Below, piece after piece: positions 1 through 8,218 of a DNA stretch of 64,000 nucleotides. The stretch is from positions 62,001-126,000 of the forward strand of contig NZ_CP109603.1 in the NCBI RefSeq assembly GCF_025905425.1, read 5' to 3'. A program made the translations under genes and the position numbers. The stretch comes from Pseudomonas putida (lineage in GTDB: Bacteria > Pseudomonadota > Gammaproteobacteria > Pseudomonadales > Pseudomonadaceae). The notes under the pieces are model-generated. The model was not told the DNA's origin, did no database searches, and was given only the letters and a program-made list of their open reading frames with translations. How positions within the stretch are numbered: position 1 is the stretch's first letter; every line of letters begins with the position of its first letter.

Positions 1-811
1 ACCCGAATTCAGCGCCGACCAGCAGTTCGCCCTGAGCTGGGAGCAGCTGTTCGAAGAGGTTGAAGAAGCCAAGGCCCTGGGCCATGCGGTCAAACCTGTG
101 GTGATCGGCCCGCTGACCTACCTGTGGCTGGGCAAGGCCAAAGGCGCCGACTTCGACAAGCTGGAACTGCTTGATCGGCTGCTGCCGCTGTACGACGAAA
201 TCTTCAATCGCCTGGCTGCACAAGGCGTTGAATGGGTGCAGATCGACGAGCCGATCCTGGTGCTGGACCTGCCACAGGACTGGAAAAGCGCCTTTGAGCG
301 CGTTTACAACATCCTGCAACGTGCGCCGTTGAAGAAGCTGATCGCCACCTACTTTGGTGGCCTGGATGAAAACCTGGGCCTGGCAGCAAACCTGCCGGTC
401 GATGGTCTGCACTTCGATCTGGTGCGTGCACCAGAGCAGTACCCGACCGTCCTCGACCGCTTGCCGGCCTACAAGATCGTCTCGTTGGGCCTGGTCAACG
501 GAAGTAACGCCAAGGCCTGCGACTTGGAAAAGGCCGTTGCCGTCCTGCAGCACGCCGCCGACCGCCTGGGCGAGCGCCTGTGGGTCGCGCCGTCCTGCTC
601 GCTGCTGCACGGCTCGGATGACCTGGCCCGTGAAGGCCAACTCGACGGCGAGCGGAACGGTGGGTTGGCCTTCGCCGTGCAGAAGTGCCAGCAAGTGGCC
701 GGGCTGGCCAACGCCGTCAATGCGCCAGAGGCTGCAGACCTTGCAGCGGCCTAACGCATCCCTGCCGAGCGGTTGAACAGGGTCGCCGCTGCCCGCACAT
801 TGTGCGCCACG
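1..811 (+). pseudogene. metE: metE remnant (cobalamin-independent methionine synthase), C-terminal domain deleted
   Basis: The frame is open from base 2 and enters from outside the window. It matches the N-terminal half of MetE (motifs WVQIDEPILVLDLP near 232-273 and WVAPSCSLLH near 580-610), but stops with TAA at 752-754. After the stop the same frame reads RIPAERL (755-775) and then NRVAAARTLCAT (776-811). These resemble two separated pieces of the normal MetE C-terminus, RIPAERLWVNPDCG and NMV(A)AAR.LR. About 350 residues are therefore missing, including the barrel that carries the zinc ligands and the homocysteine site. What is seen is a truncated frame plus two scraps; that it is a gene decayed by nested deletions is inference. 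A functional N-terminal-only protein is possible but unlikely. Confidence 0.8.
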
Positions 812-826
812 GTTAGACCAGGTGCT

Positions 827-832
827 TATAAT
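827..832 (+). promoter_or_regulatory. Candidate -10 box (TATAAT) for the downstream SDR gene
   Basis: A perfect TATAAT lies 36 bases before the ATG at 868, just past the metE scar. I see no convincing -35 at normal spacing. GGGAG about 8 bases before the ATG is the ribosome binding site. Confidence 0.35.
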
Positions 833-867
833 GCCGGCTCTAAACGTGATCGACAGGGAGTGATGCG

Positions 868-1587
868 ATGAGAGTTTTGGTAGTCGGCGCCAGCAAGGGG
901 CTGGGCAAGGCCTTCATGGAAGGGCTGGGCAAGCCGGGCGATACGCTGATCGGCGTATCCCGCTCGCGCCCCGAAGGGGTGTCGGTCGGCAAGGGTGTCG
1001 AGGTGCAGTGGATCGCGGCCGACCTCGGCCAACCGGCTGCCGCCGTCGAGGCCGTTGCCCAGGCGCTGGCCGGGGGTGGCGTCGATACCCTCATCTACAA
1101 CCTCGGGCTGTGGGAAGCCGAGGCGTTTGCAGAGCACTACCGCTTTCTGGCCGACCACGATGCAGCGCTGCAACGCATGGTCGATTGCAACATCACGGCA
1201 ACCATCCTGTTGATCAAGCGCTTGCTGCCGATGCTGCTGGAAAGCGAGAAGCCGCGGATCATTCTTACCGGTTCTACTTCAGGCTTGCCGCAGAGCGGGC
1301 GCCCTGAAGTGACCTTTGCTGCGTCCAAGTTTGCCCTGCGCGGGATTGCCGAGGCCTTGCGTGAGGGGTATCGCGAGCAGCGCCTTGGGGTGACGTGCCT
1401 TAATCTGGGCTACCTGAACACTGAGGATGGCCTGGATGTGCCGGTGGCCGAGGCTGCGGCGCGGGGTGAGGGAGGGCTGATTCCGCTGCACGATGTGGTG
1501 CTGATGGTGCGCACCATGCTGGAGCTGTCGGCGGCAAGTTATGTGCGCGAGCTGACCTTGCCGGCGATTGCTGATGAGCGGTTCTGA
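868..1587 (+). CDS. Short-chain dehydrogenase/reductase family protein with Phe at the catalytic Tyr position
   Basis: The protein has 239 residues and a single Rossmann domain. It shows the nucleotide loop VGASKGLG at residues 6-13, a YNLG in place of NNAG near 77-80, and the catalytic serine region TGSTSG near 134-139. The active-site segment reads TFAASK (149-154), so the YxxxK tyrosine is Phe150 while the lysine is kept. The fold assignment is secure, the substrate is unknown. Loss of the tyrosine argues against ordinary SDR catalysis, so it may be a binding protein or use a different acid. The gene stands alone between the metE remnant and a REP pair, and faces the convergent thiolase gene. 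Confidence 0.75.
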   Translation: MRVLVVGASKGLGKAFMEGLGKPGDTLIGVSRSRPEGVSVGKGVEVQWIAADLGQPAAAVEAVAQALAGGGVDTLIYNLGLWEAEAFAEHYRFLADHDAALQRMVDCNITATILLIKRLLPMLLESEKPRIILTGSTSGLPQSGRPEVTFAASKFALRGIAEALREGYREQRLGVTCLNLGYLNTEDGLDVPVAEAAARGEGGLIPLHDVVLMVRTMLELSAASYVRELTLPAIADERF

Positions 1588-1595
1588 GTAAACCA

Positions 1596-1700
1596 GGGCC
1601 GGCCTCTCGCGGGGCAAGCCCGCTCCCACAGGACCTGCGCCGAAGTCGAGGCAGCGCGGATCCTGTGGGAGCGGGCTTGCCCCGCGAAGAGGCCGGCCCT
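1596..1700. repeat. Inverted pair of Pseudomonas REP elements
   Basis: Two copies of the P. putida-type REP (core GCGGGGCAAGCCCGCTCCCACAGG-like, at 1596-1632 and 1671-1700) face each other across about 38 bases. The pair lies between the convergent SDR and thiolase genes and may act as a terminator for both. Confidence 0.9.
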
Positions 1701-1718
1701 GCCTTCATCATTTATTGA

Positions 1719-2897
1719 TCAACGCTCGATCGCCAACGCCACACCCTGCCCGCCGCCAATGCACAACGTGGCCAGCCCTTTCTTGGCATCCCGCTTGATC
1801 ATCTCGTGCAACAAGGTCACCAGCACCCGGCACCCCGATGCGCCAATCGGGTGGCCCAGGGCAATCGCCCCGCCATTCACGTTAACCCGCGCCGCATCCC
1901 ATTCCAGGGCCTTGCCCACCGCCAGTGCCTGTGCGGCAAAGGCTTCGTTGGCTTCGATCAGGTCCAGGTCCGCCAGCTGCCAGCCAGCTTTGTCCAGGCA
2001 GTGCTGGGTGGCCGAAACCGGGCCGATGCCCATGATCGCCGGGTCTACGCCAGCACTGGCATAGGCCGCGATCTTCGCCAGCACCGGCAAACCCAGGGCC
2101 TTGGCCTTGGCGGCGCTCATCAGCAGCACGGCGGCGGCGCCGTCATTGAGGCTGGACGCATTGCCAGCGGTGACGCTGCCGTCCTTCTTGAACGCTGCAC
2201 GCAGTTTGCCCAGGGACTCGGCAGTGGTGTCCGGGCGGGGCTGTTCGTCGCGCTCGAAAACCTTGGGCTCGCCCTTTTTCTGCGGCATCACGATCGGGGT
2301 GATCTCGTCCTTGAATCGGCCGGCCTCGATCGCGGCCACGGCCTTGCGCTGGGACTCGGCGGCGAAGGCGTCCTGCTGCTCACGGCTGAGGCCGTACTGC
2401 TCCACCAGGTTCTCGGCGGTAATGCCCATGTGGTAGTCGTTGAAGGCATCCCACAGGCCGTCGGTAATCATGCTGTCGATCAGTTGGCCGTGGCCCATGC
2501 GCTGGCCCGTGCGCGCCGAAGGCATGACGTAGGGGGCCAGGCTCATGTTCTCCTGGCCGCCGGCGATCACCACCTCGGCGTCGCCGCAACGGATGGCCTG
2601 GGCCGCCAGGTGCAAGGCCTTGAGGCCCGAACCGCAGACTTTGTTGAGCGTCAGCGCGGGTACGCTGTAAGGCAGGCCAGCCTTGATCGCGGCCTGGCGG
2701 GCCGGGTTCTGGCCGGCGCCGGCGGTGAGCACCTGGCCGAGGATGACCTCGTCGACCAGGGCCGGGTCCAGTTGGGTCTGTTCCAGCAGGCGCTTGATCA
2801 CGGCGGCGCCGAGGTCGACGGCAGGTACTGTTGCCAGGGCGCCCTGGAAGCTGCCGATGGCGGTACGGGTTGCGGCGACGATGACCACGTCGTTCAT
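1719..2897 (-). CDS. Acetyl-CoA C-acetyltransferase (thiolase II family)
   Basis: The 392-residue protein joins two acetyl-CoA to acetoacetyl-CoA or cleaves 3-ketoacyl-CoA, in the cytosol. All thiolase signatures are present: nucleophile Cys88 in NKVCGSG, the NEAFAAQ segment, GHPIGASG with the catalytic His, and the C-terminal CIGGGQG with the second Cys. An upstream in-frame start would add 41 non-conserved residues. The chosen ATG at 2897 is preceded by GGAGA at good spacing and begins with the family-typical [15 protein letters not shown]. The gene is monocistronic. From memory, the P. putida KT2440 counterpart also lies near fabV, but here about 6 kb of other genes separates them. Confidence 0.93.
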   Translation of the reverse strand: MNDVVIVAATRTAIGSFQGALATVPAVDLGAAVIKRLLEQTQLDPALVDEVILGQVLTAGAGQNPARQAAIKAGLPYSVPALTLNKVCGSGLKALHLAAQAIRCGDAEVVIAGGQENMSLAPYVMPSARTGQRMGHGQLIDSMITDGLWDAFNDYHMGITAENLVEQYGLSREQQDAFAAESQRKAVAAIEAGRFKDEITPIVMPQKKGEPKVFERDEQPRPDTTAESLGKLRAAFKKDGSVTAGNASSLNDGAAAVLLMSAAKAKALGLPVLAKIAAYASAGVDPAIMGIGPVSATQHCLDKAGWQLADLDLIEANEAFAAQALAVGKALEWDAARVNVNGGAIALGHPIGASGCRVLVTLLHEMIKRDAKKGLATLCIGGGQGVALAIER

Positions 2898-2963
2898 GTT
2901 GTTGTTCTCCGTGCAAGGGTGAGCGCCGCGAGGGCAGGATGCCGTCAGCATCGGTGGGTTTGG

Positions 2964-3014
2964 TTCATTTGTTAAGTTTGTTTTTCTTTTGGATTGATTC
3001 GGAAAACAAATGAA
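2964..3014. promoter_or_regulatory. 10-bp inverted repeat upstream of the thiolase gene
   Basis: TTCATTTGTT (2964-2973) and its exact complement AACAAATGAA (3005-3014) flank a 31-base AT-rich spacer in the thiolase upstream region, 67-117 bases before its start. It could be a regulator site. No regulator is known to me. Confidence 0.4.
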
Positions 3015-3107
3015 TGGCAATGGCGCGGCTCGCCGCAGGCAAGCTGCTGCCCTTGGGTCTAAGCTGGATGTCGTGCTGTTTCACTCAATGCAATGGAGCT
3101 CATGGCC

Positions 3108-3374
3108 ATGCGCATCTTGATCGTGCTTACCCTTCTGATCGGCAGCAGCACAGCATTCGCCGCCACCCAATGCACCACCGCAGACAAAAGCACCTGGCAA
3201 GACCAGGACAAGTTCCAGGCCCAGCTCAAGGAACAGGGCTACAAGATCAACAAGTTCAAGGTCACCAAAGGCAACTGCTACGAAATCTATGGGTTCGACA
3301 AGGATGGCCGCAAGATCGAGATCTACCATGACCCGGTCAGCGGCAAGGCAGTCAAGACCGAGTATCACGATTGA
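3108..3374 (+). CDS. Small periplasmic PepSY-domain protein
   Basis: The 88-residue protein has a clear signal peptide (MRILIVLTLLIGSSTAFA). A short PepSY-like domain follows (QLKEQGYKINKFKVTKGNCYEI with GRKIEIYHDPVSGK), and there are two cysteines in the mature part. ATGs at 3093 and 3102 are in frame, but GGAG at 3095-3098 sits 9 bases before the ATG at 3108, which decides the start. Its stop overlaps the TTG start of the cytochrome b561 gene, so the two are likely translated together. PepSY proteins beside b-type cytochromes often modulate membrane electron transfer; a role here is inferred from the pairing only. Confidence 0.82.
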   Translation: MRILIVLTLLIGSSTAFAATQCTTADKSTWQDQDKFQAQLKEQGYKINKFKVTKGNCYEIYGFDKDGRKIEIYHDPVSGKAVKTEYHD

Positions 3375-3910
3375 AGGTCAATGCCACGGTGCAGCTGTGG
3401 GACCCGCTCCTGCGGCTGTGCCACTTGTCATTGGCCACGGTCTTCTTCGCGGATTATTTTTTCAATGAAGAGGGCGACGACTGGCACCAGTGGCTGGGCT
3501 ACTACGGGCTGGCGTGCGTGTTGTTGCGCCTGGTCTGGGGCTTCGTTGGGCCGCAAAGTGCGCGCTGGGCCGATTTTTGGCCCACCCCGGCACGCTTGGC
3601 CGCCCACACCCGGACGCTGTTGCGCGGCCAGCCTTACCATCGCCTGGGGCATTCGCCGATTGGCGCCCTGGTGATGCTGCTGATGCTGACCGGGATCGCT
3701 GGCCTGGGCCTGACCGGTTGGGCAGCGCAGGAGGTCGATGCCCTGTGGGGCGCCGACTGGCCGATGACCCTGCACAGCTTCCTGGCCGATGCAGTACTGG
3801 CGTTGGTCTGTGTGCACGTACTGGCGGCCATCGCCGAGAGCCTGCGCCTGCGCGAAAACCTGCCGCTGTCGATGCTTACCGGACGGCGTCGATTACCGGA
3901 CGATCAGTAA
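3371..3910 (+). CDS. Cytochrome b561 family membrane protein
   Basis: The 179-residue protein has four hydrophobic helices and well-placed histidines for two b hemes: His18 in LLRLCHLS, His39 in DWHQWLG, and two in the last helix pair (LHSFLADAV, VCVHVLAAI). The family passes electrons across or along the inner membrane. The start is taken as TTG at 3371, overlapping the stop of the PepSY gene (TTGA). This is an unusual start, but no better one lies downstream and the N-terminus begins in the expected place. The electron donor and acceptor are not evident from the neighbourhood. Confidence 0.85.
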   Translation: MKVNATVQLWDPLLRLCHLSLATVFFADYFFNEEGDDWHQWLGYYGLACVLLRLVWGFVGPQSARWADFWPTPARLAAHTRTLLRGQPYHRLGHSPIGALVMLLMLTGIAGLGLTGWAAQEVDALWGADWPMTLHSFLADAVLALVCVHVLAAIAESLRLRENLPLSMLTGRRRLPDDQ

Positions 3911-3933
3911 ACGCCTGTTGCTGATGCGCGCGC

Positions 3934-5058
3934 CTACACGGCCGGGCACTGGTGGGTCACGCAATGGATGCCACCACCTCCTGCGGCGATGGCGTCGATG
4001 TCCAGCTGCACGATAGCGCGGCCAGGGTAGAGCGCCGCCAGCAGCGCCCGCGCTTTCTCGTCGGCCTGGGTATCGCCAAACTGTGGCGCGATGATCGCGC
4101 CGTTGATCACGAAGTAGTTGATATAGCCTGCGGCAAAATCCGGGTTGCCCTTGCTGAACCTGTTGCGCCTGCCGCGCAGGGGCGGCGACACCAGATGGAT
4201 CTGCAGGCGACGGCCCTCGGCATCCGTGGCGTGCTTGAGAATCTCCAGGTGCTTGCGGGTCACGGCATGGTCGTAAGACTTAGGGTCGTTGTCCAGGTTG
4301 GCGATCACCACGCCTGGTCGCACGAAACGCGCATAAAAATCCACATGCCCATCGGTGATGTCCTCACCCGCGATGCCCGGCAACCAGATGATCTTGCTCA
4401 ACCCCAGGCGCGCCTTGAGTTCGGCCTCAACCTCGGCTTTGCTCCAGCCGGGGTTGCGGTTGGCGTTTATCCAACTGCTCTCGGTCATGATGCCAGTGCC
4501 ATGACCATCGACCTCGATGGCGCCACCTTCACCCACCAGTTCACTGCGCTGGTAGTGAGCGTTGGCCAGTGTGGCGACGCGTTTGGCCAAAAGGGCGTCG
4601 CTGCGGTGGCGCTGCTTGTTGCCCCAGCCATTGAAGTTGAAATCGACCGCGCCCAGGGCGCCGTCATCGTCAACGACGAAGTTGGCGCCGATGTCGCGCA
4701 TCCAAATGTCGTCCAGCTCGCAGGTCACGAAGTGGGTGTTGGGGCTGGCGCAGTGTTGCTTGGCCAGCGCCTGTTCACTGGCGCGGCAGAACACGGTCAC
4801 CGGCTGGTAGCGCGCGATGGCCTGGGCGATGCGGCCCAAGGCGGCCTGCACATCGGTGGTGAAATCTTCCCAGATCGCCGGCTGGGCACCGAAGGCGATG
4901 AAAGCGCGTTGTTGCGGTTCGCCTTCATCAGGCATGAACCAGCGCTCCGGGTCATCGGCACGGGCCAGGCTCAGGGGCAGGCCGAGGCCGGCACCGAGCC
5001 CGGCGGCCAGCGACAATTGCAGAAAGGTTCTTCGGTTTGGCATGGCACCACGTGGCAT
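3934..5058 (-). CDS. Tat-exported agmatine deiminase / peptidyl-arginine deiminase family protein
   Basis: The 374-residue protein begins with a twin-arginine signal (NRRTFLQLSLAAGLGAG), so it is predicted to be exported folded to the periplasm. The rest is a guanidino-group deiminase of the AguA/PAD family: ELDDIWMRDIGANF, the DGHVDFYARF segment with the catalytic His, and the catalytic cysteine in GGGGIHCVTHQ near the C-terminus. The ATG at 5058 lies 3 bases after the stop of the binding-protein gene with GGAC as ribosome site, so the two are coupled. It is a divergent paralogue of the cytosolic AguA at the head of the same operon. The substrate is probably agmatine or a related guanidino compound, unproven. 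Confidence 0.87.
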   Translation of the reverse strand: MPRGAMPNRRTFLQLSLAAGLGAGLGLPLSLARADDPERWFMPDEGEPQQRAFIAFGAQPAIWEDFTTDVQAALGRIAQAIARYQPVTVFCRASEQALAKQHCASPNTHFVTCELDDIWMRDIGANFVVDDDGALGAVDFNFNGWGNKQRHRSDALLAKRVATLANAHYQRSELVGEGGAIEVDGHGTGIMTESSWINANRNPGWSKAEVEAELKARLGLSKIIWLPGIAGEDITDGHVDFYARFVRPGVVIANLDNDPKSYDHAVTRKHLEILKHATDAEGRRLQIHLVSPPLRGRRNRFSKGNPDFAAGYINYFVINGAIIAPQFGDTQADEKARALLAALYPGRAIVQLDIDAIAAGGGGIHCVTHQCPAV

Positions 5059-5061
5059 GGT

Positions 5062-6147
5062 TCAGTCCTGTGCTGTCTTGAAGCGTGTCCACACCCGCAT
5101 GCGCGCGCGCATGTCGGCCTGGGGGATGTCCCGGCCCGGGATCAGCCGGGCATAGGTGGCTTCGTCGAGGTAGATGTTTGGGTTGTCGCGCATGCGTGGA
5201 TCGACTGCCTGGCGTGCCTTGGCACTGGCCGTGGGGTAGCCGGTGAAGGTGCTGATGGCGGCCATGTTCGCCGGGCGCATGACGAAGTTGATGAAACGAT
5301 AGGCGTATTCGGGGTGTTTGGCGTCGGCGGGGATGGCCATGGTGTCCATCCATACCGTGGTGCCCTGACGCGGTACGCGGTATTGGAAGTCGATCGCCTT
5401 GCCTGCGGCATCGGCCGTGCGCTGCGCCTGGATCACGTCGCCGCTGTAGCCCAGTGACAGGCACAGGTTCTCGTTGACCAGTTCGGTCACCGGTTGCGAC
5501 TGGAACTTGCGCACATAGGGGCGGATGGCCTTGAGCACGTCGCTGGCGGCGGCCAGGTCTTCGCGTTTGGCACTGCGAGGCTCACGGCCGAGGTAGTTGA
5601 GGACCACGGCCAGTACTTCGTCTGGCGAGTCGATGATCGAGATGCCGCAGTCGGCGAACTTGGCGGCAAGCGCGGGTTTAAGCAGCAGGTCGAGGTTGTC
5701 CAGCGGCGCGTCCGGCATGCGCTGGCGGACCTTGTCGGCATTGACCGTCAGGCCGATGGTGCCCCAGGTGTAGGGCACGGTTGCCTGGCTGGCCTTGGGG
5801 TAGCGGGCGTGCAGCTTGCGCAGGCCTGGCTCGATGTCATCCAGGGCCTCCAGGCGGCTGTGGTCCAGTGGCTGCAGGCTGCCGGCGCGCATCAGCCGCT
5901 CGGCCACGGTGTCGCCGGGGAACACCAGGTCATAGCCGCTGCGCCCGGACATGAGCTTGGCTTCGAGTACTTCGCTGCCGTCCATGACGTCGTAGATCAC
6001 CTGGATGCCCGTTTCGGCAGTGAATTGCTTGAGGGTGTCCTCGGCGAAATAGTCGGCCCAGTTGTACAGGCGCAGGGTCGGTTGTTCGGCCTGGGCCTGG
6101 CTGGCGCAGAGCGCCAGGGCAAGTGCAGCCAGAGTTGGCAGCTTCAT
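5062..6147 (-). CDS. Periplasmic polyamine-type ABC substrate-binding protein (PotF/SpuD-like)
   Basis: The 361-residue protein has a signal peptide ending AQA-E and then the family opening LRLYNWADYFAEDTLKQFTAETG. It also has VYDVMDGSEVLEAKLMSGRSGYDLVFP-type and PYTWGTIG segments, typical of putrescine/spermidine receptors. It starts 2 bases after the aguB stop and lies between aguB and the Tat-exported deiminase. No permease or ATPase gene is adjacent, so it must share a transporter encoded elsewhere or act as a binding or sensing protein. The ligand is inferred from context to be agmatine, putrescine or carbamoylputrescine. Confidence 0.88.
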   Translation of the reverse strand: MKLPTLAALALALCASQAQAEQPTLRLYNWADYFAEDTLKQFTAETGIQVIYDVMDGSEVLEAKLMSGRSGYDLVFPGDTVAERLMRAGSLQPLDHSRLEALDDIEPGLRKLHARYPKASQATVPYTWGTIGLTVNADKVRQRMPDAPLDNLDLLLKPALAAKFADCGISIIDSPDEVLAVVLNYLGREPRSAKREDLAAASDVLKAIRPYVRKFQSQPVTELVNENLCLSLGYSGDVIQAQRTADAAGKAIDFQYRVPRQGTTVWMDTMAIPADAKHPEYAYRFINFVMRPANMAAISTFTGYPTASAKARQAVDPRMRDNPNIYLDEATYARLIPGRDIPQADMRARMRVWTRFKTAQD

Positions 6148-6149
6148 CT

Positions 6150-7046
6150 TCAGGCCCTCGCGGTAGTGGGGTGAGTGCCGTCCAGGGTCAGCAGCGGCGC
6201 GTACATGTCCGGGCGGCGGTCGCGGTAGATGCCCCAGGTCAGCCGGTCTTCGCGCATGCGCCCAAGGTCCAGGTCGTGCAGCCAGATGCCGCTGCTGTTG
6301 CGGTCGGCTTCGGCAAGCAATGCACCTTTGTGGTCGCAGATGAACGACGAGCCATAGAAACGCATGGCCAGGGTTTCATCGCTTTGTGCCACCTCCCGGC
6401 CCACACGGTTGGCCGCCACGACTGGCAACAGATTGGCGGCGGCATGGCCGCGCATGGCGATTTGCCAATGGTCGCGCGAATCCAGTTCGGCGGCGCCGGG
6501 CTCAGAGCCGATGGCGGTGGGGAACAGCAGCACCTCGGCGCCCATCAGTGCCAGGCAACGCGCGGTTTCGGGGAACCACTGGTCCCAGCAGATGCCGATG
6601 CCCAGGCGGCCGAACGCGGTGTCCCAGACCTTGAAGCCGGTGTCACCGGGGCTGAAGTACTCCTTCTCCTGATAGCCGATGGCGTTGGGGATATGGGTCT
6701 TGCGGTACACCCCGAGCAGGCGCCCGTCGGCGTCGGCCACGGTCAGCGAGTTGAAGAAGGCGTTGCCGGCCCGTTCGTACCAGCTCAACGGCAACACCAC
6801 GCCCAGCTCACCGGCCAGCGCGGCGAAGCGCTGCAGGATAGGGCTGCTCGGGTAGGGCTCGGCCAATGGCAGATGCCGGTGGTCCTGTTCGATGCAGAAG
6901 TACGGTGTGGCGAACAGCTCCTGCAGCAGAATCACCTGGGCGCCTTGGGCGGCCGCCTGGCGCACCAGCTGTTCGGCGCGGTCTAGGTTGGCCGGCAGGT
7001 CCCAGGTGCAGGGCATCTGGGTGGTGGCGATGCGCAGCGGGCTCAT
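6150..7046 (-). CDS. aguB: N-carbamoylputrescine amidase
   Basis: The 298-residue nitrilase-superfamily enzyme hydrolyses N-carbamoylputrescine to putrescine, CO2 and ammonia, the second step of agmatine use. The catalytic triad is visible: Glu in LLQELFATPYF, Lys in YRKTHIPN, Cys in GICWDQWFPE. A longer open frame exists upstream, but the true ATG at 7046 overlaps the aguA stop (ATGA) and gives the family-typical N-terminus MSPLRIATTQMPCTWD. Location between aguA and a polyamine-binding protein supports the assignment strongly. Confidence 0.94.
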   Translation of the reverse strand: MSPLRIATTQMPCTWDLPANLDRAEQLVRQAAAQGAQVILLQELFATPYFCIEQDHRHLPLAEPYPSSPILQRFAALAGELGVVLPLSWYERAGNAFFNSLTVADADGRLLGVYRKTHIPNAIGYQEKEYFSPGDTGFKVWDTAFGRLGIGICWDQWFPETARCLALMGAEVLLFPTAIGSEPGAAELDSRDHWQIAMRGHAAANLLPVVAANRVGREVAQSDETLAMRFYGSSFICDHKGALLAEADRNSSGIWLHDLDLGRMREDRLTWGIYRDRRPDMYAPLLTLDGTHPTTARA

Positions 7047-8083
7047 GGGCGCACCTCGGGTTGCTGTTGGGTAATGCAGTGGATGCCGCCGCCGCCGTGG
7101 GCGATGTGGTCGATGCGCACCGGCACGATCTCGCGGCCGGGGAAGGCATGGGCCAGCTGTGCGGCGGCGTCCTGATCGGCGGCGATGCCGTAGGCCGGCA
7201 TGATGATCGCGCCGTTGGCGATGTAGAAGTTGGTGTAGGACGCACAGAACACCTCTGCGTCTTGATCGACCGCGGCACTGGCCTCGTAAAGATCCAGCAG
7301 TTCGAACGTGCGCCCATGCGCGTCGGTGGCGAGCGCCAGGGCGCGGCGGTTTTCCCGGGCTACTTCGGCATAGACCGAGCCTTGGTCGTGGGTGGCATCG
7401 ACCAGCAGTACGCCGGGCCGAGCGAAGGCGCACACGCCGTCCACGTGGCCGTCAGTCATGTCACCGGTGACGTACTGCGGGTCGCCGGGCAGCCAGATGG
7501 TCTTGCTGATGCCCAGATAGCGGGCAAAGCAGGCTTCGAACTCGGCCTTGCTGATGCCTGGGTTGCGGTTGGGGTTGAGCAGCACCGACTCGGTAGTGAT
7601 CAGGGTACCTTCGCCGTCCACGTGGATCGCGCCGCCTTCGTTGCACAGCGCGGTGCTGAAGCCATCGAGCCCCAGGTGATCGAGCACGCGTCGGCCCAGG
7701 CTGCGGTCCAGCCCGTGCTGCGACTTGTTGCCCCAGGCGTTGAAGCGCCAGCTCAGGCCGGCCAGGCCGTGCTGTGGATGGCAGATGAAGCTTGGGCCGC
7801 TGTCACGGCACCAGCTGTCGTCGACCGCCAGCTCGATCAGTTCGATGTTGGCGCCGCAAAGGGCGCGGGCGCTGTGCATGGCAGAAGGATCGACCACCAT
7901 TTTCACAGGTTCGAAGCGGGCGATGGCGGCGGCCACACGGGCGTAATCTTGCTGCACATCGGCCAGGCGTACGTGCCAGCCGCTTTCCCACAGCGCTTGG
8001 TTGTGCGGCCAGATCATCCAGGTGGCAGCGTGGCGGGCCCATTCGGCAGGCATGCGCCAGCCGCTGTCGAGGGACAGGTCCAT
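7043..8083 (-). CDS. aguA: Agmatine deiminase
   Basis: The 346-residue cytosolic enzyme converts agmatine to N-carbamoylputrescine plus ammonia. Visible family features are the N-terminal GWRMPAEWARHAATWMIWPHN, DDSWCRDSGPSF, a TDGHVDGVCAFARPG segment with the catalytic His, and the catalytic Cys in GGGGIHCITQQQPE. The ATG at 8083 has GGAG six bases upstream; an earlier in-frame start has none. It is first in a four-gene operon (aguA, aguB, binding protein, exported deiminase), with junctions that overlap or are 2-3 bases apart. The gene is divergent from a LysR regulator across 135 bases. Confidence 0.94.
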   Translation of the reverse strand: MDLSLDSGWRMPAEWARHAATWMIWPHNQALWESGWHVRLADVQQDYARVAAAIARFEPVKMVVDPSAMHSARALCGANIELIELAVDDSWCRDSGPSFICHPQHGLAGLSWRFNAWGNKSQHGLDRSLGRRVLDHLGLDGFSTALCNEGGAIHVDGEGTLITTESVLLNPNRNPGISKAEFEACFARYLGISKTIWLPGDPQYVTGDMTDGHVDGVCAFARPGVLLVDATHDQGSVYAEVARENRRALALATDAHGRTFELLDLYEASAAVDQDAEVFCASYTNFYIANGAIIMPAYGIAADQDAAAQLAHAFPGREIVPVRIDHIAHGGGGIHCITQQQPEVRP

Positions 8084-8218
8084 AGAGAACTCCGATCTAT
8101 TAAGGATTTTTATCAACGAAGCCCGCCGTCGCGGGTGTTGGTACTCATGCTATGGCTATGAACGTTCAGCGACAAACGATAGATTTAGCGCACACCTGAT
8201 TAGCAAGGCTTATCGATC

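Noticed and set aside
1806..2975. 389-codon plus-strand frame opposite the thiolase
   Set aside because: It is an antisense shadow of the thiolase caused by high GC; composition is His/Gly/Ala-rich with no family motif.
6150..7433. Longer 427-codon version of aguB
   Set aside because: The upstream part is out-of-frame aguA sequence; the true ATG overlaps the aguA stop.
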